A DNA stretch of 64,000 bases, taken from assembly GCF_000737515.1 (NCBI RefSeq), contig NZ_CP006587.1:2723001-2787000 (forward strand). Direction: 5' to 3'. This stretch comes from Hymenobacter sp. APR13. GTDB taxonomy: Bacteria > Bacteroidota > Bacteroidia > Cytophagales > Hymenobacteraceae. This document shows positions 57,135 to 64,000 of this stretch, one piece after another; position 1 is the stretch's first letter; every line of letters starts with the position of its first letter. A program made the position numbers and the translations under genes. Below the pieces are notes generated by a model, which saw only the letters and a program-made list of their open reading frames with translations, had not been told where the DNA came from and made no database searches.

Positions 57135-59447
57135 TTATTTCGTGACCAGCTTGTCTACTTCGGCCTGGTTGATCTGCACCGGGTTCTTGGCTTTGAGCTG
57201 GGCTATCCACTCTTTCTCCAGGTAGTTCTGGTAGTCGGAGGTAGCCTGGCCGCGGGCCTCGGCCAGCGTTTTGGGGCCGGCAGGCAGCACTTTGTCGATC
57301 ATGACGGAGTAGAAGCGGCCGTCTTTCTGCACGTCGTAGGAGCCGGGGCCGCGGCCCATCAGCTCGTCTACCACTTTATTGTCGCCTTTGGCAAACGCCT
57401 TCTGCGTGATTTGCACCGACAGCGGGTTCTGCGCGTTCAGCTGCTCTTCCAGCGCCGAGGTGCTGGTGCTGGACATCACCTGCAGCGTGGCAATATCGGT
57501 AGACGGCTTGGCTTGGGCTACCTGCCGGATGCGGCCGGCGGCCACGCCTTTTTCGGTGAGGTAGGTGGCTACAGCGGCGGCGCGGCGGCGGGCCAGGCCG
57601 GCGGCTTCGCCTTTGCGGGCGCGGCCGGTCAGGGTTACGCTCAGGCTGGTATCAGCTTGCAGCACGCTCACCAGTCGGTCGAGGTTGAGCTTGGCGCCTT
57701 TCAGCAGCTTATCGGTGCCGGGCGTGTAGCCGGCGGGCTGCAGCGTGAGGCGGGTCAGCTCGTAGCGGCCGGTGGCCAGCTGCTGCTTGGCCTTGGCCAG
57801 CAGCTCCGGCGAGGCTGCGCTGATAACCGTGCCCTGCACGCGGGCATCCCACTGGTACTTGCTCTGGTTTTCGGTGAAGAACTTCTGCAAACCCACCGTG
57901 TCCTCGATGGCCTTGCTCCACACTTTCTCGTCCATGAGCTGGAACAGCAGAATCCCGTCGCGGTACTCTTTCACGAGCATGCGGTAGTCCTCGTACTTGG
58001 TTTCCAGGTTGTCGCGCTCGTAGTTGGTCAGGCTCTGCTCCACGTACTGGTCGTAGAGTTGCTGGGTCACGAAGCGGGGCTCGGCACCGGGGCGCGGGCG
58101 CTGGTTCTGCTGGGCGTAGGTGAAGAAATCGGCGGCCGTGTAGGGCTTGCCTTTGATGCTGAACAGCGTCTGGGCGTCGCCCTCGGCTTTCTTGCTGGCT
58201 TTGCCGGTGGCGGCGGGCGCGGCGGGGGCCGTGTACTTGAAGCGGCCGTTCACTAGCGCAGTGTCGGCTTTGCCCAGCACGTAGTCTTTGGCGGCCTGGT
58301 TTTCCACGAACTGGTTTTCCTGGCGCACGCGCTTAAGGAAAGCCGCCTTGTTGAGTTCCGAGCGGGAGTCTTTGGCCACCTTGCTTTTCAGGGAAGGCTC
58401 CATGGCCTCGAACGTAGGCACCGGCTGCTTTTCAATCAGCTTGATGATGTGCCAGCCGTAGGGCGTCTGCACCGGCTTCGACAGCTCGCCGGGCGTGCTC
58501 ATCTTGAAGGCCACTTCCTCGAAGCTCGGAATCATGCGGCCCGTGCCGAAGGGCGGCAGCTCGCCACCGTTGGCGGCCGAGCCGGCGTCTTCCGAAAACT
58601 GCGCTACCAGCTTCTCCCAGGGCTCTTTGCGCTGGGTGAGGCGGCTGTACAGCTCGTCGATTTTCTTTTTGGCCGTCACCGAGTCGGCTTTGGGCATGCC
58701 GGGCGTGGAGCGGATCATCAGGTGGGCCACCTTGATTTCGCCCTGCGCCGGCCGGATGTCGTTGACCTTGATCAGGTGGTAGCCGAAGCGGGTGCGCACC
58801 GGCTGCGACACCTGGCCGACCGGCGTTTTGAACGCGGCCGACTCAAACGGATACACCATCTGCATGGCCGTGAAGTAGCCCAGCTTGCCGCCATTTTCGC
58901 GGGCCGAAGGGTCTTCACTTACTTCGCGCGCTACCTGCTCGAAGTTTTCGCCGCCGCTCACGCGCTGGCGCAAGGCCACGATCTTCTGGTACGCGGCCAG
59001 TGTGTCCTTGGGCTCGGCATCGGGGGCGAGGCGCAACAGGATGTGCGAGGCGTTGATTTCCTTGCCCATCCGCTCGTAGGCCTCGAGCACCAGCTGGTCG
59101 GTCACGCTTTTCTCGGTGAGGTAGGGTTGGGCCAGCTGCTGCTTATAGCCGTCCAGCTCGCGCTTGAAGGCCTGGGTGGTGTCGAGGCCGCGCTGTTCGG
59201 CCTCCAGCACTTTCAGCTTGAAGTTGGTGTACAGATCCAGGTACTCCTGGACGCTGGGGCGGGTGCCGTACTCGGGCGCCGTGCCGTTGTTTTTGCGGTA
59301 CACGTAGGCAAACTCACCGGCCGGAACCGGCGTGGTGCCCAGCGTTTCGATAACGGGTTGCTTGGAAGCGGTGGTAGGCTTGGTGGCCTGGCACGCGGCC
59401 AGTAGCCCGACGGCAGCAGTGCCGGCGTACAAAATGCGTTTGTGCAT
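57135..59447 (-). CDS. Lipoprotein PPIase with two parvulin domains and an OmpA-like domain
   Basis: 770 residues. The signal MHKRILYAGTAAVGLLAAC ends in a lipobox. Two rotamase domains are seen at about 127-225 (ASHILLRLAPDAEPKDTLAAYQK, FEQVAREVSEDPSARENGGKLGYF) and about 233-340 (VAHLMIRSTPG, LVAQFSEDAGSAANGGELPPFGTGRMIPSFEEVAF). A third half-domain and a helical region follow. Residues about 575-650 (LLKGAKLNLDRLVSVLQADTSLSVTLTGRARKGEAAGLARRRAAAVATYLTEKGVAAGRI) look like an OmpA C-terminal peptidoglycan-binding domain, unusual in a PPIase. It probably folds outer-membrane proteins while held to the outer membrane and cell wall. Confidence 0.9.
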   Translation of the reverse strand: MHKRILYAGTAAVGLLAACQATKPTTASKQPVIETLGTTPVPAGEFAYVYRKNNGTAPEYGTRPSVQEYLDLYTNFKLKVLEAEQRGLDTTQAFKRELDGYKQQLAQPYLTEKSVTDQLVLEAYERMGKEINASHILLRLAPDAEPKDTLAAYQKIVALRQRVSGGENFEQVAREVSEDPSARENGGKLGYFTAMQMVYPFESAAFKTPVGQVSQPVRTRFGYHLIKVNDIRPAQGEIKVAHLMIRSTPGMPKADSVTAKKKIDELYSRLTQRKEPWEKLVAQFSEDAGSAANGGELPPFGTGRMIPSFEEVAFKMSTPGELSKPVQTPYGWHIIKLIEKQPVPTFEAMEPSLKSKVAKDSRSELNKAAFLKRVRQENQFVENQAAKDYVLGKADTALVNGRFKYTAPAAPAATGKASKKAEGDAQTLFSIKGKPYTAADFFTYAQQNQRPRPGAEPRFVTQQLYDQYVEQSLTNYERDNLETKYEDYRMLVKEYRDGILLFQLMDEKVWSKAIEDTVGLQKFFTENQSKYQWDARVQGTVISAASPELLAKAKQQLATGRYELTRLTLQPAGYTPGTDKLLKGAKLNLDRLVSVLQADTSLSVTLTGRARKGEAAGLARRRAAAVATYLTEKGVAAGRIRQVAQAKPSTDIATLQVMSSTSTSALEEQLNAQNPLSVQITQKAFAKGDNKVVDELMGRGPGSYDVQKDGRFYSVMIDKVLPAGPKTLAEARGQATSDYQNYLEKEWIAQLKAKNPVQINQAEVDKLVTK

Positions 59448-59610
59448 ACGAGATAGTAGAAACTGCAATGCGCGGCAAATACTGCCGACGAGGCGGAACC
59501 TGGCAATCTGCCTGTTGCAATTTTACGGATTTTTTTCGGGGGAAAGCACTTTCATAGCCAACGTCGCCTGCCACGGAAGTATTGCTGGCAAAGTGGCTAC
59601 CAACACAAAC

Positions 59611-59640
59611 GCCTCCCGTACTGCAGGCAGTAGAGGAGGC
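59611..59640 (-). terminator. Weak terminator after the HATPase gene
   Basis: The stem GCCTCCCGTACTGC / GCAGTAGAGGAGGC has one mismatch; only three T follow on the minus strand. Confidence 0.55.
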
Positions 59641-59688
59641 GCTTCGTAATCAGGCAGTAAGGGTGCGGGGCCTGTTGCGGCGGCCCGC

Positions 59689-60105
59689 TCAGATGGCAAT
59701 TCGTTTGAAGAGCCGACACACGTTGTGGTTGCCGCTGGTGGTGAACTCCACCCGGTCCATGATGCGGTTGACCAGCGTCATGCCCATACCGCCCTTTTTG
59801 CCCTGCCGGATGAATTCCTGCAGGTCGGGTTCCTGGTAGCTGGAAGGCTTGTATGACTGGGTGGCCTGGTCCAGAATCTCAATGCCGAACATTTCGCCCT
59901 CAACCCGCAGCGCCAGATCCAGGTGCTGCGATTCGTCTTCGGCATTGGCGTGGATGATCAGGTTGGCAACTACCTCGTCTACGGCCAGCACAATCTGGTT
60001 GAGCTGCAGATCGGCTAAATGATAGGCGGCGAGGTAATCCGTCACGAAGTCACGAACAACCTTGAGGTTGTTGCGACTACAGCTGATACGGAGGGCGTTT
60101 TTCAT
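59689..60105 (-). CDS. Anti-sigma-type serine kinase (RsbW/SpoIIAB-like HATPase)
   Basis: 138 residues. LNQIVLAVDEVVANLIIHAN is the N box, IEILDQATQSYKPS the G1 region, and GKKGGMGMTLVNRIMDRVEF the G2 box of the HATPase_c_2 group. In Rsb modules this kinase phosphorylates the STAS protein and binds a target. Here it is the third gene after a PP2C phosphatase and a STAS protein, so the module is complete except for a sigma factor. 29 bp from the STAS gene. Confidence 0.92.
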   Translation of the reverse strand: MKNALRISCSRNNLKVVRDFVTDYLAAYHLADLQLNQIVLAVDEVVANLIIHANAEDESQHLDLALRVEGEMFGIEILDQATQSYKPSSYQEPDLQEFIRQGKKGGMGMTLVNRIMDRVEFTTSGNHNVCRLFKRIAI

Positions 60106-60134
60106 CCTGTGGGCCTATCGAAATACGGGGCAGC

Positions 60135-60464
60135 TTAAATAGCTGTGGCTTCGGCTTCTGAGGGTACGATGGTCATCAGCGCATCCAGTCCCAGAATTTC
60201 GAATACGTTGTGCACTTTGTCCTGCATGTTGAAGAATACCAGCTTCACGCCGGCATCCTGAAACTGCTGCAAGTGGGAGATAAACACGCCCAGACCCGCC
60301 GAAGAGATATAATTCAGCTTTTGGCAATCAATCAGAACCTTCTGGAATTGCAGGGTTTCGGGCTTGGCCAGCTCCGTATCCAGCAAAACAGATGAACTGG
60401 CGTCCAACTCACCGTCCAGGCTTAGGGTAAGGGTAGTGGCAGAAGAGTGTTGGGTTATTTTCAT
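60135..60464 (-). CDS. STAS-domain anti-sigma antagonist (RsbV-like)
   Basis: 109 residues, a single STAS domain. LILSLDGELDASSSVLL-like start (TLTLSLDGELDASSSVLLDTEL) and VLIDCQKLNYISSAGLGVFISHLQ match RsbV/SpoIIAA; Ser55 in SSAGLG is the site the partner kinase phosphorylates. Dephosphorylated protein would bind the kinase and free its target. 14 bp after the phosphatase gene. Confidence 0.94.
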   Translation of the reverse strand: MKITQHSSATTLTLSLDGELDASSSVLLDTELAKPETLQFQKVLIDCQKLNYISSAGLGVFISHLQQFQDAGVKLVFFNMQDKVHNVFEILGLDALMTIVPSEAEATAI

Positions 60465-60478
60465 ACGTCGGGCTTACG

Positions 60479-62581
60479 TCAGTTGTGGGGGGCAGGTTGG
60501 GCGGCTTTGAACTTCACCACCAGCAGCGTCTGATCGTCGTGCATAGGCTGGCCGTGGCTGAAAGCGGCCAGGTCTGCCAGAATTCGTTTTTTGATGTCGT
60601 CGGCGTCCAGGAAGTAGGTCTGCTCCAGCATCTGCTGCAGGCGCTCCTCGCCGTACTCGTCCTGGGCAGCGTTGCGGGCTTCCACGATGCCGTCGGTGTA
60701 AATCACCATCACGTCGCCGGGATTGTAGTCGTAGAACTGGTTTTTGATGTGCTTCTCGTACGACTCGTTGCGGATGATGCCCAAACCCAGCCCGGCCGTC
60801 TGGAAGTACGACACTTCCTCCTTGATGGAGTGGTAGTAGAGCGTGTGGCAGTGCCCGGCGCGCGCAAACATGAAGCCGCCGTTCTCATAATCGATGATGT
60901 AGAGCGAAGCCGTGATGAACGCCGACTTCTCCATGCAGCGCGCCAGAGCGTTGTTGGCCTGGGCCATAAACTTGCTGGGCAGCGGAAACTTGTCGCGCTC
61001 ATTGCGGGCCAGCGGGTTTTCCTGCATCAAGGCGTGGAAAATACCCTTCATCTGGGCCACGTGGAAAGCGGCCGTCACACCCTTGCCGCTCACGTCGCCG
61101 ATAAGGATGGCTAGGCGGCGGCCCGGCAGGTGCAGGAAGTCGTAGAAGTCGCCGCCCACTTCCTTGGCCGAGGCCGCGTAGGAGCTGATGGCAAACCAGC
61201 TGTCGATGGGCAGATTTTTCGGAATCAAGCTGTCCTGAACGAGCGAGGCGATTTTCAGCTCTTCCTGCACGCGCTGGTTTTCCAGCGACACGCTCATCAG
61301 GCGCAGGTTCTCGATGCTGAGTACCGTCTGGCTGGCGAAGGTTTGCAGGATGCTCAGGTTTTCGCGGTCGAAGCCCTGGCGGCTTTTCTTGAGCATGTAG
61401 ATGGCGCCGTAGCGGCGCTTGGCCGAGCGCAGCGGCATGGCAATCAGCGAGCCGTAGGGAATGCCCAGGCTGCGGAACCCGTTGGAGTTGGGCAGGTCGT
61501 TGTTGAGGTACTCAATCAGGTGCAGGTTGTATTCCTGCAGCAGCTGGTAGACCTGCGTCATCTGCTCGGGAGCAATCTGGAAGCTCTGGGCTACCTGCGG
61601 GCTGGCGTCGTCGCTTTCCAGCATAATCCAGGCGGCGTCGGCGTCCACGGTCTGCACTGCTGAGTCGAGCAGCATCCGGTAAATCTCTTCTTCGCTTTGG
61701 CCTTTCTGGATCAGCTGCGTGAGGCGCTGCAAACTCAGGATTTCCTCGCGCTTCTGCTCAAACACGCCCGCCGTGGGCAGGTTGAACAGCGTCACGAGCA
61801 GGCCCATGAAGGCATAGAAGGTGGAGAAGAAGACCGTGAGCAGCAGAAACGCGTGCTGCGGCGCCGGGGCCACCAGCTTGGGGTCCTGGGCAATGCGCAC
61901 GAAGTACGACACGAACACGGCCATCGAGAGCAGCATAGCCACCTGCAGCAGCACGGCCTCCAACTTCTGGCGGCGGTTGAGGTAAGCCACCCACTGCTGG
62001 TTGCCGCTCAGGTACACGCCAAATGCTCCCAGGCCACCAATAATAATGTAGTCGAAGGGATGCGGCGGCACCCAGTCGAAGAGCCGGAACAACAGCGTGG
62101 CGCCCAGTAGCACTTCAAACCACACCCACTCGCGCTGGATGCGGGGGCTGGCCCGGAACAGCACCAGGCTGCGCCAGGAGTAGTTGGTTTTGGCCAGGAA
62201 GAACACAAACAACGCCAGGTTGATGGTGTAAATCAAGGCAAACAGGGTCCGGTCGTTGGTAGGCAGCTGGTACTGGATGACGCGCTCCAACAGGTGCAGC
62301 CCCACACACAGGGTGGCCAGCAGGCCCGGGCCCAGTACCAGCCGCCGCAGCAAACCTACGAAGTCGTTGCCGCGCAACGGGTCGGGCAGCTCGCGCTGGT
62401 GCATAAACATACCGGCCGCAAAGCAGGCCTGCGACACCAGCGTCACCCATTCCGGCCACGGCCCACCCAGCCAGATGGCGGCTTTGCCCTGCGTGTTGCT
62501 GAGAGTACTGAGCAGCAACAGTACCCAACTGAGAATAGTCAGCGGATACACAGCAGATTGCAAGCGGTGGCGAAGGGGCAT
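60479..62581 (-). CDS. Membrane PP2C phosphatase with GAF domain (RsbU/SpoIIE type)
   Basis: 700 residues. About 7-8 membrane spans fill residues 10-290 (PLTILSWVLLLLSTL, FALIYTINLALFVFFLAK, HAFLLLTVFFSTFYAFMGLLVTLF). A GAF-like domain lies at about 310-450 (YRMLLDSAVQTVDADAAWIMLESDD). The SpoIIE phosphatase domain (about 470-695) has EVGGDFYDF, GDVSGKGVTAAFHVAQMKGIFHALM and YTDGIVEARN with the metal-binding Asp residues. It removes the phosphate from the STAS partner on a signal sensed by the membrane or GAF part. First gene of the partner-switching operon; the ATG at 62581 was preferred to an upstream TTG. Confidence 0.93.
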   Translation of the reverse strand: MPLRHRLQSAVYPLTILSWVLLLLSTLSNTQGKAAIWLGGPWPEWVTLVSQACFAAGMFMHQRELPDPLRGNDFVGLLRRLVLGPGLLATLCVGLHLLERVIQYQLPTNDRTLFALIYTINLALFVFFLAKTNYSWRSLVLFRASPRIQREWVWFEVLLGATLLFRLFDWVPPHPFDYIIIGGLGAFGVYLSGNQQWVAYLNRRQKLEAVLLQVAMLLSMAVFVSYFVRIAQDPKLVAPAPQHAFLLLTVFFSTFYAFMGLLVTLFNLPTAGVFEQKREEILSLQRLTQLIQKGQSEEEIYRMLLDSAVQTVDADAAWIMLESDDASPQVAQSFQIAPEQMTQVYQLLQEYNLHLIEYLNNDLPNSNGFRSLGIPYGSLIAMPLRSAKRRYGAIYMLKKSRQGFDRENLSILQTFASQTVLSIENLRLMSVSLENQRVQEELKIASLVQDSLIPKNLPIDSWFAISSYAASAKEVGGDFYDFLHLPGRRLAILIGDVSGKGVTAAFHVAQMKGIFHALMQENPLARNERDKFPLPSKFMAQANNALARCMEKSAFITASLYIIDYENGGFMFARAGHCHTLYYHSIKEEVSYFQTAGLGLGIIRNESYEKHIKNQFYDYNPGDVMVIYTDGIVEARNAAQDEYGEERLQQMLEQTYFLDADDIKKRILADLAAFSHGQPMHDDQTLLVVKFKAAQPAPHN

Positions 62582-62644
62582 AGAGGCGGAATAGTGTTCC
62601 CCGTGATCCGCAGAATTTTTAAGACGCGGGGGCAAAACGGACCG

Positions 62645-62652
62645 CTAAGATA
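62645..62652 (-). promoter_or_regulatory. -7-like box TATCTTAG for the partner-switching operon
   Basis: One mismatch to TAnnTTTG on the minus strand, 63 bp before the ATG. Confidence 0.45.
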
Positions 62653-62695
62653 AGACGGCTTTTCTATGTGGGAAACAGCGGCTTCAATATGAAAA

Positions 62696-62758
62696 AAAGC
62701 CGGGAGGCCAGCCGGAGGGCTACGGCTGAGCTTACCTCCGACCCGGCTTCCCGGCTTT
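62696..62758 (-). terminator. Terminator after guaB
   Basis: Outer stem AAAGCCGGGA / TCCCGGCTTT with a long inner part that pairs further (CCGGAGG/CCTCCG). T-run on the minus strand from the seven A at 62692. Confidence 0.7.
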
Positions 62759-62784
62759 CTGCAAAAGGGGCCGCAGCCCCGGTC

Positions 62785-64000
<1,216 letters not shown>

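Overview
The window reads as a chromosomal segment of a high-GC member of the Bacteroidota, most likely Hymenobacter or a close relative (inference from gene content and style; no 16S gene is present). Supporting signs are the rplM-rpsI-rpsB-tsf operon, a TonB-dependent receptor, SurA-like lipoprotein chaperones, an ECF sigma/anti-sigma pair, DUF3857, DUF3108 and MORN_2 proteins, and many promoters with the Bacteroidota -7 box TAnnTTTG. Shine-Dalgarno sites are mostly absent.

Layout. 0-6 kb: the 3' end of a Deg/HtrA protease, an ALDH7-type aldehyde dehydrogenase, a small lipoprotein, then an ECF sigma factor, a probable anti-sigma factor and a DUF4097-like envelope protein. 6-19 kb: a secreted PPC-domain protein, a membrane-type protein in an AT-rich patch, a TPR plus MORN_2 repeat protein overlapping a DUF3857 transglutaminase, a second DUF3857 protein lacking any cysteine, a DUF4442 protein, and small accessory genes around a divergent M1 peptidase. 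19-29 kb: a putative diadenylate cyclase with a large N-terminal domain, a double TonB_C protein, a RidA-family deaminase, a membrane-anchored MutS-like ATPase, a bestrophin-like channel and a FUSC-type membrane protein. 29-36 kb: a TonB-dependent receptor and two secreted peptidases (M28, S9). 36-42.5 kb: a LysR regulator with a YeiH-type transporter and a likely operator, then envelope proteins. 42.6-51 kb: housekeeping genes (tsf, rpsB, rpsI, rplM, an RluA-type pseudouridine synthase, a PhoR/PhoB-like two-component pair, a DUF3108 protein, recA). 51-64 kb: an outer-membrane protein, a GNAT acetyltransferase, an SDR, a frameshifted small gene, a MoxR ATPase, two periplasmic PPIases, a complete Rsb-like partner-switching module (PP2C phosphatase, STAS, HATPase) and the 3' part of guaB.

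The most striking non-coding feature is the number of long intergenic inverted repeats. They fall into several sequence families, are sometimes nested inside one another, and often begin at or inside the stop codon of the neighbouring gene. One is a perfect 43-bp-arm palindrome between response regulator and kinase, one lies inside the ribosomal operon, and a related AT-rich patch appears to be inserted in frame in the MutS-like gene. I saw no transposase, tRNA, rRNA, CRISPR array or phage gene. The best candidates for less-described biology are the diadenylate cyclase with an altered RHR motif, the MORN_2/DUF3857 cluster, and the stop-codon-anchored nested palindromes.
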